63,761 nt of DNA from Ignavibacteria bacterium (GTDB lineage: Bacteria > Bacteroidota > Ignavibacteria > Kapaibacteriales > UBA2268): contig JAISJI010000030.1 in assembly GCA_031261605.1 (NCBI GenBank), positions 1 to 63,761 of the forward strand. Reading direction: 5' to 3'. The notes below the pieces were generated by a model. It worked only from the letters and a program-made list of their open reading frames with translations. It was not told where the DNA came from and searched no databases. The position numbers and the translations under genes are program-made. Numbering within the stretch: the first letter of the stretch is position 1; every line of letters starts with the position of its first letter. This document shows positions 1-9,825 of this stretch, piece by piece.

Positions 1-1566
1 CAGAACACCATTTCCATCAACCAATATTTTGAGAAAGCATATAGCAATTTTATTGCTACATCAACTACTGCATTTACAAATTACTATGACGATATGATAA
101 TGGACCAGGACTTTACATCTGCACCGATATTCACTTTAGAGCAAATGCAAAATAGAAATTCCATCACAGAAGAATTGTTGTTCAAGTCCAAGACAAGTAG
201 TAATTACAAATGGACGACCGGCTTCTTTGGCTTTTACGATAATCTAACTCCAAATGCAACAGTGCTTTTTAAAAACGATGGCATTAACAAATTAATAGAA
301 AGCAATGTTCAGGTCAATATCCCTACGTATGTAACTTACGACATATTGGATACAAATTTTAGAATAGATAATACATTCAAAAATCCTACTTATGGTCTCG
401 CTCTCTATCACCAATCCTCTTACGACAATTTCATAACGGACGGGTTGACGATTACTGCTGGCTTGCGTTTTGATTATGCACATAATAAATTGAGTTACAA
501 CACCGGTGCATCGCTAACTCAATCTTATAATATGATACAAGGTCCTTTTACAATCATAGATACATTGCCTACAAAATTGGAATTTACCGGTGAAACCAAT
601 AAGGATAATTTCCAAGTGCTACCGAAGTTGTCATTTAACTATAACTTTAATGATAATGCTCGCTTGTATGTATCTGCTGCTCGTGGTATGAAAAGCGGTG
701 GCTATAATATACAAATGCTCTCCGACTTAGCCCAAAACGATTTGCGCTATAATATGATTGACGAATTGAAAGGAAGCATTAGCAAGCAGATGGCTACAGT
801 TGGTGTTCCTCAGCAAATCATTGACTTAGTGCTTGGCAAATTACCGGTCTTTAAGAAAATAGATACTATGCCGGGTGTGCTGGGCAATATGTTGTGGTAT
901 AGTCCCGAGCAGTGTCTGAACTTAGAACTCGGCACTTATATGAATTTCCTAAACGGCAAACTTACCGCCGAACTCTCCGTGTATTATATGGATGTAACGG
1001 ATTTGCAACTTACCAAATTCTCTCCCAACGGATTTGGTAGAATGCTTTCTAATGCCGGTTCTGCTACTAGCAAGGGCTTTGAAACATCTTTATCTACTCG
1101 CCTAATAGATAACTTAAATATATCAGTGGATTATGGTTTCGCATATTCCACATTTACTGACTACCTTGATACGCTTACCATTAACGACTCTCTTTACGAA
1201 ATTGATTATTCCGGCAAGCGTGTTCCGTATGCTCCACAGCAAACGCTAAGTATTGTAGGACAATATATGCGTTGCATAACAGAAGGGCTTTGCGCTCAAT
1301 TAACCGCACAATACCAAGGAACAGGAAATATTTATTGGGATGAAGCCAACTCCCTATCGCAGAAATACTATAACACAGTGAATGCAAAGTTCGCACTACA
1401 CTACGGCACAAATACAATGGATGGCGAAGGCATTACATTAGAAATATGGGCAAATAACTTGCTCAATACAAAATACAATACATTTTACTTTGAATCGTTA
1501 GGTAATAGATTTTTCCAAATGGGCAGACCAGCCAGTTTTGGTGCTACCATCAAAGTAAAATTTTGA
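1..1566 (+). CDS. TonB-dependent outer-membrane receptor, C-terminal part
   Basis: The frame is open from base 1, so this is the last 521 codons of a gene that starts before the window. It shows the alternating aromatic/polar strands of a 22-strand outer-membrane beta-barrel. The segment ARGMKSGGYN, the stretch ending in ANNLLNTKYN and a terminal strand ending in phenylalanine (IKVKF) are the usual C-terminal signatures of TonB-dependent receptors, the last being needed for BAM insertion. The plug domain and TonB box are not present here, so the ligand (siderophore, cobalamin or glycan) cannot be told. The nearby B12-dependent nrdJ makes a corrinoid receptor possible, but this is only inference. 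It stands alone, 86 bp before the next gene. Confidence 0.9.
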   Translation, partial: QNTISINQYFEKAYSNFIATSTTAFTNYYDDMIMDQDFTSAPIFTLEQMQNRNSITEELLFKSKTSSNYKWTTGFFGFYDNLTPNATVLFKNDGINKLIESNVQVNIPTYVTYDILDTNFRIDNTFKNPTYGLALYHQSSYDNFITDGLTITAGLRFDYAHNKLSYNTGASLTQSYNMIQGPFTIIDTLPTKLEFTGETNKDNFQVLPKLSFNYNFNDNARLYVSAARGMKSGGYNIQMLSDLAQNDLRYNMIDELKGSISKQMATVGVPQQIIDLVLGKLPVFKKIDTMPGVLGNMLWYSPEQCLNLELGTYMNFLNGKLTAELSVYYMDVTDLQLTKFSPNGFGRMLSNAGSATSKGFETSLSTRLIDNLNISVDYGFAYSTFTDYLDTLTINDSLYEIDYSGKRVPYAPQQTLSIVGQYMRCITEGLCAQLTAQYQGTGNIYWDEANSLSQKYYNTVNAKFALHYGTNTMDGEGITLEIWANNLLNTKYNTFYFESLGNRFFQMGRPASFGATIKVKF

Positions 1567-1631
1567 TATGTGGAGGCAAGGTGATTATATGAAAATAATA
1601 TTTAAATGAAAATAAATTGCAGTATTTTTAG

Positions 1632-1639
1632 TAAATTTG
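1632..1639 (+). promoter_or_regulatory. Bacteroidota-type -7 element before the Nudix gene
   Basis: TAAATTTG matches the TAnnTTTG consensus of the Bacteroidota primary sigma factor and lies 13 bp before the start codon at 1653. A TTG lies upstream but with short spacing, so the -33 box is weak. It would drive the Nudix-parA pair. Confidence 0.5.
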
Positions 1640-1652
1640 CAAGAGGTATACT

Positions 1653-2198
1653 ATGATAAAAAAATGGGAAACAATAGAGACAGAGAATTGCGGCAACTAC
1701 AGAGTGTTCGAACTCTATAAGAAGAAGCGTATTCATCCAATTACCAAGAGCATCAGCACTTTCACATCGCTTCACGCAACGAGTTGGGTTAATATAATTC
1801 CGATAACTACGAATGGCGAAGTTGTGCTGGTGGAGCAATATAGACACGGAACAGATGATATTTCTATTGAACTGCCGGCTGGTCTTGTGGAAATAGACGA
1901 AGACACTCGCATTGCAGCCGAACGAGAATGTACCGAAGAGACCGGCTATGTAGGTGATGGACAAGCGATACTATTGGGAGCAGTGCGTCCCAATCCGGCA
2001 TTCTTAGATAACTACTGCTATCACTACTTATGGACAGGTTGTCAGTTGCGACACTCCCAGAATTTAGATGAAAACGAAGATATAAATGTGCTAACTATCC
2101 CATTTGCTGATATTCATAAATGGATAGAAGAAGGAAAGATACAGCATTCATTAGTAATGTCTGCATTGTATTTTTACGCCATACACGAAAATAAATAA
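1653..2198 (+). CDS. Nudix hydrolase (ADP-ribose pyrophosphatase-like)
   Basis: A 181-residue protein with a complete Nudix box at about residues 76-98: G, five residues, E, seven residues, RE-C-TEE-TGY. The glutamates of this box bind the divalent metal. Length, an N-terminal strand-rich half and the preceding VLVEQYRHG segment are typical of the NudF/ADP-ribose pyrophosphatase group, which cleaves nucleoside-diphosphate-linked sugars to a nucleoside monophosphate and a sugar phosphate in the cytosol. The substrate is inferred from the family and not proven. It is 8 bp upstream of the parA-like gene and probably co-transcribed with it. Confidence 0.85.
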   Translation: MIKKWETIETENCGNYRVFELYKKKRIHPITKSISTFTSLHATSWVNIIPITTNGEVVLVEQYRHGTDDISIELPAGLVEIDEDTRIAAERECTEETGYVGDGQAILLGAVRPNPAFLDNYCYHYLWTGCQLRHSQNLDENEDINVLTIPFADIHKWIEEGKIQHSLVMSALYFYAIHENK

Positions 2199-2206
2199 AA
2201 ATATAT

Positions 2207-2971
2207 ATGTCAAAAATCATTACCATATCCAACCAAAAAGGTGGAGTAGGGAAGACCACTACATCCATTAACCTATCCGCTTCACTCGCTGCCAATGATA
2301 AGCAAGTCCTACTTGTAGATATTGACCCGCAAGCCAATGCCTCATCCGGTGTTGGTATTACTACCGCTACATTGGAGAACACAATATACGATATACTTGT
2401 GAATGATGTGTCGGCAGCGGATGCTATCATTCCTACGGAAATGCCTAATCTGCACATTTTGCCATCTCATATTGACTTAGTAGGTGCTGAGATAGAGATG
2501 ATTAATGTGCCAGAACGTGATTTGGTTTTGAAAAAACAACTTGCATCGGTAAAGGATAATTTTGACTACGTGTTGATAGATTGTCCGCCGTCGCTGGGGT
2601 TACTTACATTGAATGCTCTGTCGGCTGCGGACTCTGTGCTTATACCTGTGCAATGCGAGTATTACGCATTGGAAGGATTGGGGCAGTTGCTCAATACTAT
2701 TTCCATTGTTCGCCAGCACATAAATCCGACCTTGGATATTGAAGGAGTGCTACTTACACTATTTGACTCGCGTCTGCGTCTATCTGCACAAGTAGTAGAG
2801 GAAGTGAAAAATCATTTTAAGGATAAAGTATTCAAAACGGTAATCCACCGCAATGTTAGATTGGCTGAAGCACCAAGTTATGGTAAGCCAATTATACTAT
2901 ATGATTCTACAAGTTCGGGTGCTGCAAATTATTTGGAACTTGCCGCTGAGATATTGAACAAAACAAATTAA
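2207..2971 (+). CDS. parA: ParA/Soj-family ATPase
   Basis: A 254-residue protein starting with the deviant Walker A motif KGGVGKTT (residues about 11-18), with the Walker A' region LLVDIDPQ and the Walker B-like [12 protein letters not shown]. These define the ParA/Soj/MinD P-loop family; the length and [12 protein letters not shown] match chromosomal Soj. Such proteins form ATP dimers on DNA and move ParB-parS complexes during chromosome segregation. No parB follows: the next gene is on the other strand 13 bp away. The partner must lie elsewhere, or this is an orphan ParA that positions other cargo. Confidence 0.9.
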   Translation: MSKIITISNQKGGVGKTTTSINLSASLAANDKQVLLVDIDPQANASSGVGITTATLENTIYDILVNDVSAADAIIPTEMPNLHILPSHIDLVGAEIEMINVPERDLVLKKQLASVKDNFDYVLIDCPPSLGLLTLNALSAADSVLIPVQCEYYALEGLGQLLNTISIVRQHINPTLDIEGVLLTLFDSRLRLSAQVVEEVKNHFKDKVFKTVIHRNVRLAEAPSYGKPIILYDSTSSGAANYLELAAEILNKTN

Positions 2972-2984
2972 GCAAGCAACGGAA

Positions 2985-3683
2985 TCATTTAGGTAAAGCA
3001 ATGCTGTTCATACGCTTTTCTATGAATGCGGCTCTATTTTGTATGTATGCACTGGGATTTTTCGCAGAATATTTTCGTGGATTGGGCAGTATCGCCGCTA
3101 ACAATGCGGCTTGATGCTTGTTCAACTTCGCCGCTTTCTTGTTGAAATACGCCTGTGCTGCTGCATCTACCCCATAAATTCCATTCCCCATTTCAACCAC
3201 ATTAACATATACTTCTAAAATCCGCTTTTTGCCCCAAACTGCCTCTATCAGCACCGTAAAATATGCTTCTAATCCCTTTCTGACAAAATTACGACCGTGC
3301 CAGAGAAAAGTATTTTTCGCTGTTTGCATAGATATTGTGGATGCTCCGTGAACGCGTTTTCCTTTATGAATTTCGTTGTATCTCTTTGCATTTTCAACGG
3401 CTTTCCAATCAATACCACTATGACTTAGGAAGCGAGCATCTTCTGCTGCAATACACGCCCGAAAAAAATGCGGAGATATTTCATCCCAATCGCACCAATT
3501 TTTTTCTATACCTACAAAATCATCATCGCCAATACTTTCTATTGAGCGCATTAGCATTAGTGGAGTTATAGGTGGATTAATAAATTTGTAAGCCACTACA
3601 AATAAGCAACTTACCGCAACGAATATGCTAATACAATACGCAAGCAATTTTAGCACTTTGCGAAATATAAACTTTTGCTTCAT
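2985..3683 (-). CDS. mtgA: monofunctional peptidoglycan glycosyltransferase
   Basis: A 232-residue GT51 enzyme without a transpeptidase domain, which is the size of MtgA. One membrane anchor lies at about residues 12-33. The catalytic motif EDARFLSHSG follows (Glu81 as the catalytic base), then GASTISMQTAKN (residues 113-124) and KKRILEVYVNVVEMG (152-166), all conserved GT51 motifs. It polymerises lipid II into glycan strands at the inner membrane. It is the last gene of a leftward run, 28 bp after the glycosyltransferase gene. Confidence 0.93.
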   Translation of the reverse strand: MKQKFIFRKVLKLLAYCISIFVAVSCLFVVAYKFINPPITPLMLMRSIESIGDDDFVGIEKNWCDWDEISPHFFRACIAAEDARFLSHSGIDWKAVENAKRYNEIHKGKRVHGASTISMQTAKNTFLWHGRNFVRKGLEAYFTVLIEAVWGKKRILEVYVNVVEMGNGIYGVDAAAQAYFNKKAAKLNKHQAALLAAILPNPRKYSAKNPSAYIQNRAAFIEKRMNSIALPK

Positions 3684-3711
3684 AATGAGTTATAAGATTT
3701 TCATACTTGTA

Positions 3712-4860
3712 TTATACTTTGAATTTTTGTCCTTTCCAATTCACCGATTTGCTTAATAATGTGAATGGCAAAATTAATTCTATCAAGCAATAAAAGCAAA
3801 CGGAAAATGGTATTCCTTTCTTTAAGTTCTGTTTTTCCAATATGTTAAATACCGGAAATAATATTAAAGCATCGCCCAAAAAACGCAAAATTACAGATAA
3901 TCCGAATAAATAATAATTGCCAATACATAGCGAAAGTATCATAGCAAACCACAAACAGGCGGACGAAAACACATACAAAAACGCTTTCCAGCCCAAATCA
4001 ATGGCTCCTAATGACCAACGATGGCGCTGTGTTAAATATTCGCGGAATGTTTTCACAGGCAAGGTCTCCACAACGGACTCCTTATTACATAAATAGCGAA
4101 TCTCGTAACCTGCGTTAAATATAGCGTTTAGCAATACATAATCCTCCGTTACGCTGAACTCCAAATGCTCAAATCCGCCAAGTTCGTAATACGCCGCTCG
4201 AGTAATTGAAATATTGTTCCCAAAACAGCCCAAAATCGTATTCAAGCCAATTCCAGCACAAGCATAAGTGTGCATATACGCCCATTCCGCTGCCTGACAG
4301 CAATGAAAAAGCGTCTTCGTAGCAACATTTGTATATCCGCAAACCATTCCAATTCCGCGCTTTACGTTAGATTTCTCCATAAAAACGCTCGCAATCGTCC
4401 GTATCCAATCCTTACCAACAACGCAATCGGCATCGGTCATCATAATAATATCGCCCGAAGCAGCAATAATTCCTGCTTCAATAGCCCCTGGTTTTCCGTT
4501 CAAATTTGGGTTCGCTGTCTCAGTTGTAATATTGCAAATTTTTATGTTTTTATTCGCCGTAGATAGTTGATTAATAACGGCTTGCGTATTATCCGTTGAC
4601 CTATCATTTACGATAACAATCTCAAATTTATCCGCCGAATAATCCGACTGCAAAATGGAATTTATACAGTTCGAAATCACGCTCTCTTCATTTCTTGCCG
4701 GCACGACAACAGAAACAGTAGGTAAATCGTCTATATTATTGATATTATTGTAGTTATATTTATTTCTGCATCTTTTTGCGGCTAACATAATAACCAGAAC
4801 GCGAGTTAAATAAATAGCACAGCAAAGAATAATTGATATAAGTATTATAGTATAAGTCAT
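3712..4860 (-). CDS. membrane-bound family 2 glycosyltransferase
   Basis: A 382-residue protein with an N-terminal membrane segment (about 2-25), a GT-A domain (VSVVVPARNEE at about 50, NDRSTDN, TDADC at about 141 as the metal/nucleotide-sugar aspartates) and the processive-type QRHRW motif near residue 258. Three or more membrane segments follow it. This is the layout of GT2 enzymes that transfer sugars to lipid or extend a polysaccharide at the inner membrane. The exact product is unknown. Its start codon shares one base with the stop of the upstream dihydroorotate dehydrogenase gene (TAATG), so translation is probably coupled. Confidence 0.88.
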   Translation of the reverse strand: MTYTIILISIILCCAIYLTRVLVIMLAAKRCRNKYNYNNINNIDDLPTVSVVVPARNEESVISNCINSILQSDYSADKFEIVIVNDRSTDNTQAVINQLSTANKNIKICNITTETANPNLNGKPGAIEAGIIAASGDIIMMTDADCVVGKDWIRTIASVFMEKSNVKRGIGMVCGYTNVATKTLFHCCQAAEWAYMHTYACAGIGLNTILGCFGNNISITRAAYYELGGFEHLEFSVTEDYVLLNAIFNAGYEIRYLCNKESVVETLPVKTFREYLTQRHRWSLGAIDLGWKAFLYVFSSACLWFAMILSLCIGNYYLFGLSVILRFLGDALILFPVFNILEKQNLKKGIPFSVCFYCLIELILPFTLLSKSVNWKGQKFKV

Positions 4861-5987
4861 TATTTTCCAAATAGATAAGAATAAGTTTGAAAGCCATAAT
4901 TTGAAAATTGCTCAAAAAAACCAGCGAACCACTCGTTCATCAATATACCGGCATTTTTTGATTGCGATATATCTTCTGGTGTGGATACTCCGCCGGTTCG
5001 AATGCAGTGGAATTCTTTTTGTAATTGCTTATTTTTCAAATAGTTAATAGCGATACTGCAAATAGCAAGCGAGCGTTCTTTTAGGATTTCACCACTCAAT
5101 CCGCCGCCAATTTTTTCCGTAAAATATTTATACAAACGAGCATCCGAGCCAATTATTTTTTGTGCATAAGTTGCGTAGTCGGTGGAAGTATTGCCAATGT
5201 TAATGCCATCGTATCGCAAATCTATAAGTAAATCAATGACTTGCAGCAATTGGACGCTATCAATATCGTTGGAAAATTTTACAATTATGGGCAAATTTTT
5301 ATTTTTATGATTAATATATTTTTCGGCGATATAGGTTAGGTTATCCACCATAGATTTGTCTAAGCCATTGCATTTTATATTGTTAGCAGTTTGATGCGGA
5401 ACATTTGGGCAACTGAAATTTAACTCAATAAAATCAACATTTGCTTTCTCATACATTTTTATCCCATCCACAATTCCATCCATACGTTCAATATTATCAA
5501 TGACTTCTGGGTTTTCTGCTACACTTGCTCCAATTGGACAATTCGGCATTTTCTGCAACTCAGAAAGCGTCTTAGCAACCACTGAATGTCCGGGATTTGG
5601 AAGCCCCATCCAATTGGACGATGATTTTGAGAACGGATACGGCATAAATGGATGTTTTATCAATGACTTAGTATTCCCAGAACGAGGCAGCATTGTGGTC
5701 GTTCCAGCCAAATATGCACCTGCACCAATTTTCGCAGAAACGTTATAACCCTCGCCATATTTGAACATACCTGCAGCATTGAACAATCCGCAGTTGAACG
5801 AAATATCCCACAATTTCACATTCGCACTCTCGGACAAATGCACCGCATTAAATTTTGCATTAACTAATTGATTTATAGCATACTTACGACCATTAGAATA
5901 GATAAATGAAACGAGCGCTGGTGGCAGTAATTTTGACACTAACGGACGCATTTTTTTCTCTATTCGCGTAATATTTTCTATAAACAT
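4860..5987 (-). CDS. pyrD: dihydroorotate dehydrogenase family protein
   Basis: A 375-residue FMN-binding TIM barrel of the PyrD family, which oxidises dihydroorotate to orotate in pyrimidine synthesis. Visible motifs are FNAAGMFKYGEG, GLPNPGH, IELNFSCPN (residues 187-195), INIGNTST, GGLSG and RTGGV near the phosphate site. Where quinone-linked class 2 enzymes have a catalytic Ser, Cys193 is present as in soluble class 1 enzymes; the N-terminal extension is longer than in class 1A. The class, and so the electron acceptor, is uncertain. It overlaps the preceding protease gene by 10 bp and the following glycosyltransferase by 1 bp, which is an odd setting for a pyrimidine gene. Confidence 0.8.
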   Translation of the reverse strand: MFIENITRIEKKMRPLVSKLLPPALVSFIYSNGRKYAINQLVNAKFNAVHLSESANVKLWDISFNCGLFNAAGMFKYGEGYNVSAKIGAGAYLAGTTTMLPRSGNTKSLIKHPFMPYPFSKSSSNWMGLPNPGHSVVAKTLSELQKMPNCPIGASVAENPEVIDNIERMDGIVDGIKMYEKANVDFIELNFSCPNVPHQTANNIKCNGLDKSMVDNLTYIAEKYINHKNKNLPIIVKFSNDIDSVQLLQVIDLLIDLRYDGINIGNTSTDYATYAQKIIGSDARLYKYFTEKIGGGLSGEILKERSLAICSIAINYLKNKQLQKEFHCIRTGGVSTPEDISQSKNAGILMNEWFAGFFEQFSNYGFQTYSYLFGK

Positions 5988-8900
5988 AATATTTTGTGGT
6001 AATACGTGAAATTGTTGATGTTTAACTTAATGAAATAAAAGCCACTTAGCAGATTTATTGGGATATTCATTGTCGGTGCGGGCTCAATAAAATCAAAATA
6101 AATTTTTCTGCCCAACATATCGTATATCTCGTAATTACAAGTAGTTATTTCATTTTGTAGTGTAAATTTTATTGTAGCACCTGATACGCCGATTGTATAG
6201 GCATAAGAAGCATCATTAATTGATGTAAAAATATGATAAGGCATTGATATTGCAGAGCATCCAACATCATTTATAATCTCCACACTATAACTTCCGCTAT
6301 CTATTGGCACTAACATATTGGAATTACTATTACTTATTTCATTTTCATTATGATACCATTTATACATAACCGCATCTGATTGACAATATAAAACACCTGC
6401 AACCTCTGTAATATAAGGGACTTCTGGCGAATTGAAGACAGAAATAGTTTTGCTTTCAAAAGTGCTACATCCACTTTTCTTATCGGTGAGCATCAGAGTC
6501 AGGTCTATCGTATCCGCTGTAGAAGTAAGATAACACATTGAATTTTCATTACTTCCAAGAATTTCTCCATTTGTAACGCTCCACTTATATCCATAAAAAT
6601 TTGCATCAATTTCAGATATATAATAGGTAGCGGTATCGTTTGTGCAAAAATATGGGCTGCCTATAATATTAATTTGTGGTAATGACAAAATTGTAATTGG
6701 AACAAATATGGAATCCTTACAAATGTCATTCATTGTCCGACTAACTGCTATATATCCCAAAGGTTTATTCTCCCAAAAAATAGTTATAGAGTCCTTGTGT
6801 GTGCGGGAATATGTTCCATTTATAACCTCTATTGTGGTCTTTGCGAAATTCACATCAGGAAGATAATAAGTAATTGGTATCAAAGGACATACGCTATCTT
6901 TTTTTATAAAAGTAATAGCAGACATTTCATTGACATAAACAATCTGCTTAAATTCATTTGTGCAGCCATTAGCATTCGTAAGTATTAGATTTATATCGGC
7001 ATAGCCAAGTTTGTCCCATTTTACGCTAATGTTCGTATCATTCACGCTAAGTATTTGACAATTCGTGGCTTGCCATTCATATTTATAATAACTATCGGGA
7101 ACTTTATCTAGTGCCAGCGAGTATGGTATATCGGAAATCGTATTCCGGCATTGATTGCTATCTATTGGCTGGATATTTGCAGTTGGAAATCCTTCTATCT
7201 CTATGTTTCTCAGCATACTAATCACGTCTGGCTTGGTGCTACTAATTATCTTTATAGCGTAAAAATGTCCCGTTTCAATATCGCTTGGAATATGAATTTG
7301 TATTGTGCCACTCCTATTTGAATTCGCAGTTCCAATATTTATCGGCTGTGCAAAACTTCCATTTTTATCGGATAATAGGACGGTAAATTTATTATTGGCA
7401 GGGAAATCGGACAGAACCTGATACCGCAAATTGTAATTATCATTAGCACAAATATTGGAGAATGGATTGATAATACTAATGTTATCCGCTGTCTCAAAGT
7501 AAATTACCTTACTCCAATACTTAACATTTCCATCATCCTCGAGAGGTCCAACACGCAAGTAATAAAAGGTCTTTGGAAGCAGCGTATCCTTCACATAAAA
7601 CATAGAATCATTGGTAATACTGCCCTCTACATCAACCGTAGCGAAATTATGAACGGACGAAATCTGTATTCTATAAATATACGACTCCAATAGCAAATCC
7701 CATTTAACATACGGCGTAAGCGAGACGCCAACTTCTCCTTGAAATGGGTATTTTATATATGTAATATTCTTGAAATGGGCAGTGAAGTGCAATATGCTAT
7801 CTTGTTCATATATATGGGAGATATTTAATCCACCATCGCTTCCATCAAATAGCAATGGTGCCGGATTGGTATTTCTATTGATAGCCGGACGAAGATATTT
7901 TGCATTGAATGGAGCGAAATATGGCTTTCCATTAACATACCGATTTCCATCGGGACGATACAAATACAACTCATCGGGATAATTTGCATTTGCTTGTGCA
8001 TTGCCTTTGCCATCGGCTATTTTATTGATACGATAGACAAGCAAACCACCATCAAAAGCATTGTAACCCTTTGTATCTCCGTTATATATTGAATCAAGCG
8101 AATGCTCATACTTGCCTGACGTCTTGCGGTATTCTAATAAATAGCGCTCATTTGGATTTGTGGAATTAATGAAATATGCGTTATTACTACTTTTAGTAAT
8201 AGGATTAAGCGAGTATTCGCCGGGTAAATCAATAGTCGGAATATTCTTTATCCAATTTCCATATCTATATTTAAGATAGACGCTCATAGATTGCGGAACT
8301 ACCGTCTGGCAATCCATTAAATCCCAATAATATACAGGATTTATTCCAAGTGCATTTTCGTATCTATACAAATCAGGTGCGCCAAGCGTATGAAAAAATT
8401 CGTGGCATACTATTCCTAAATTTATCTGCTGGCTTGTAAGTATAATGTAATTTCCCACCGGATGCCTGTCAATGCTATACATAAAACCAGAGCCATTTGT
8501 TGCTTTTCCTGCTTGGGGCCACAATATATCATTCCAACCATCTGTGCTACCTTTTATGATAAATGTAATGTCATCAACACTTCCATTGCTATCACAATCC
8601 ACATTTATTGAACTGCTGATATTTGCCGCTATATACTTGCAAGCCGCTAAAAGCAATTCATTCTTACGCAATTCCGCATCTTCCGAAGTGCTATATCCAT
8701 TGGGATTAGCAGCTGAAAATGGACGAAAGTAGTTGCGAATTTTTGGAGAGGTATAGGAAATGATTTGCTCATTATTAGAAGGAGTTATGAAGTAACTATG
8801 CACATTGAATTGTCCATAAGATACCTCATTGTAGTAATCGCTAAGAGACACGCCGGTGGTAGAATTGAACAGCGAATCGTAATACGATAGGGGAGTATCA

Positions 8901-9091
8901 AATTCCGTATCACCTGTAAATTTTATGAAAACAACAAGGTTACTAAAACTGCCGATGTTCTTATATTGCTCGCCAGATTGAAGTTGATTGCTATATGGAA
9001 GGCAATGTTGAGATGAAGTATTGCAATACATAGTAGATGTACTTATACATACAAAACTATATGCGAATAAAAGTAACAAGACATATTTCAT
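5978..9091 (-). CDS. secreted M6-type metalloprotease with T9SS sorting domain
   Basis: The ATG at 9091 is preferred to an upstream GTG at 9124 because it puts a classic signal peptide at the N-terminus (MKYVLLLLFAYSF). The mature part has the zinc-site motif CHEFFHTLGAPDLY at about residues 228-241, as in immune-inhibitor-A/M6 peptidases. The segment before it (STDGWNDILWPQAG) is also typical of M6. The C-terminal half carries immunoglobulin/PKD-like repeats with paired cysteines. The last 70 or so residues form a T9SS type A sorting domain (NYEIYDMLGRKIY, then LLSGFYFIKL, basic end). This predicts export across the outer membrane by the Por system. Likely role: an extracellular protease for nutrients or competition. 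Confidence 0.9.
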   Translation of the reverse strand: MKYVLLLLFAYSFVCISTSTMYCNTSSQHCLPYSNQLQSGEQYKNIGSFSNLVVFIKFTGDTEFDTPLSYYDSLFNSTTGVSLSDYYNEVSYGQFNVHSYFITPSNNEQIISYTSPKIRNYFRPFSAANPNGYSTSEDAELRKNELLLAACKYIAANISSSINVDCDSNGSVDDITFIIKGSTDGWNDILWPQAGKATNGSGFMYSIDRHPVGNYIILTSQQINLGIVCHEFFHTLGAPDLYRYENALGINPVYYWDLMDCQTVVPQSMSVYLKYRYGNWIKNIPTIDLPGEYSLNPITKSSNNAYFINSTNPNERYLLEYRKTSGKYEHSLDSIYNGDTKGYNAFDGGLLVYRINKIADGKGNAQANANYPDELYLYRPDGNRYVNGKPYFAPFNAKYLRPAINRNTNPAPLLFDGSDGGLNISHIYEQDSILHFTAHFKNITYIKYPFQGEVGVSLTPYVKWDLLLESYIYRIQISSVHNFATVDVEGSITNDSMFYVKDTLLPKTFYYLRVGPLEDDGNVKYWSKVIYFETADNISIINPFSNICANDNYNLRYQVLSDFPANNKFTVLLSDKNGSFAQPINIGTANSNRSGTIQIHIPSDIETGHFYAIKIISSTKPDVISMLRNIEIEGFPTANIQPIDSNQCRNTISDIPYSLALDKVPDSYYKYEWQATNCQILSVNDTNISVKWDKLGYADINLILTNANGCTNEFKQIVYVNEMSAITFIKKDSVCPLIPITYYLPDVNFAKTTIEVINGTYSRTHKDSITIFWENKPLGYIAVSRTMNDICKDSIFVPITILSLPQINIIGSPYFCTNDTATYYISEIDANFYGYKWSVTNGEILGSNENSMCYLTSTADTIDLTLMLTDKKSGCSTFESKTISVFNSPEVPYITEVAGVLYCQSDAVMYKWYHNENEISNSNSNMLVPIDSGSYSVEIINDVGCSAISMPYHIFTSINDASYAYTIGVSGATIKFTLQNEITTCNYEIYDMLGRKIYFDFIEPAPTMNIPINLLSGFYFIKLNINNFTYYHKILCL

Positions 9092-9152
9092 CAGATTGCG
9101 AAAAGGTTGATTAAAAAGACCCACAATATAATAAAATTACTGCACAAAAATA

Positions 9153-9539
9153 TTATTCAGATAAAGATGTATCTATTCGCTCGCCAAATATATATGTGGA
9201 ATCCTTTGACCAATATCTATCCAACAACTCGTAGCCATAAAAATACTCCGGCTCGTAAGTCAGCGTTATATGGAGCGTTAGGGTGGAATCGCTTCCGTAA
9301 CGCTTCTCTGCATCCACTGTCGTTCCTTTCACAATAAAATTATCGAATAATACGCCACCATAAGTGAACGAATTACCGTCCAAATTAATGGATATATCCT
9401 TCGTTACCATTGAATGCTCCCCACCAATATATACACGCCAATTGCCGGTTATATCTACCATTGCCGGTGGTTCATTTACAGAGCAACTCACCAGAATTGT
9501 GAGCAGAACACAAGAAATGCTAATTAATGTTTTTTTCAT
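9153..9539 (-). CDS. small lipoprotein of unknown function
   Basis: Start taken at the third in-frame Met codon, giving MKKTLISISCVLLTILVSC: a signal peptide ending in the lipobox LVSC, so the mature protein starts at Cys19. The rest, about 110 residues, is rich in beta strands. The segment DITGNWRVYIGGE near the mature N-terminus resembles the start of lipocalin-like domains (GxW), a weak hint only. It lies 61 bp upstream of the M6 protease start and is the first gene of the leftward run protease-pyrD-GT2-mtgA. It has its own promoter element at 9566-9573. Confidence 0.75.
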   Translation of the reverse strand: MKKTLISISCVLLTILVSCSVNEPPAMVDITGNWRVYIGGEHSMVTKDISINLDGNSFTYGGVLFDNFIVKGTTVDAEKRYGSDSTLTLHITLTYEPEYFYGYELLDRYWSKDSTYIFGERIDTSLSE

Positions 9540-9565
9540 ACTATACATCATAATTTATTTAATCC

Positions 9566-9573
9566 CAAATATA
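9566..9573 (-). promoter_or_regulatory. -7 element for the lipoprotein-protease run
   Basis: On the minus strand this reads TATATTTG, a full match to TAnnTTTG, 27 bp before the lipoprotein start at 9539. No clear TTTG at -33 was seen. Confidence 0.55.
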
Positions 9574-9791
9574 AGAATATTTATCCACAATATTACTATT
9601 TCACTATTATTTGGGAAGAATTAAAAAAAACGCCGTATGAAATTAAAATCTTTTATGTGGGTCTCATAAGTTTCTTACTCCATATATAACAAAAAAAAAT
9701 AATACTACAAAAGCGTCTGATATTTCATAACATACACCATATTCTTAATAATGTTGAAATGTTTTTAGTGTGAAAAGTGTTTAGTTTTTCT

Positions 9792-9799
9792 TATCTTTG
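9792..9799 (+). promoter_or_regulatory. -7 element of nrdJ
   Basis: TATCTTTG is a full match to TAnnTTTG and lies 26 bp before the nrdJ ATG. TGTG sits where the -33 TTTG would be (19 bp spacer). The 200 bp before it, back to the divergent lipoprotein promoter, show no recognisable cobalamin riboswitch or NrdR-like box. Confidence 0.6.
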
Positions 9800-9825
9800 T
9801 AGTCCAATTAAACGACAAACTAGCT

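Noticed and set aside
9600..9825. Possible cobalamin riboswitch before nrdJ
   Set aside because: No B12-box-like sequence or suitable pairing was found.
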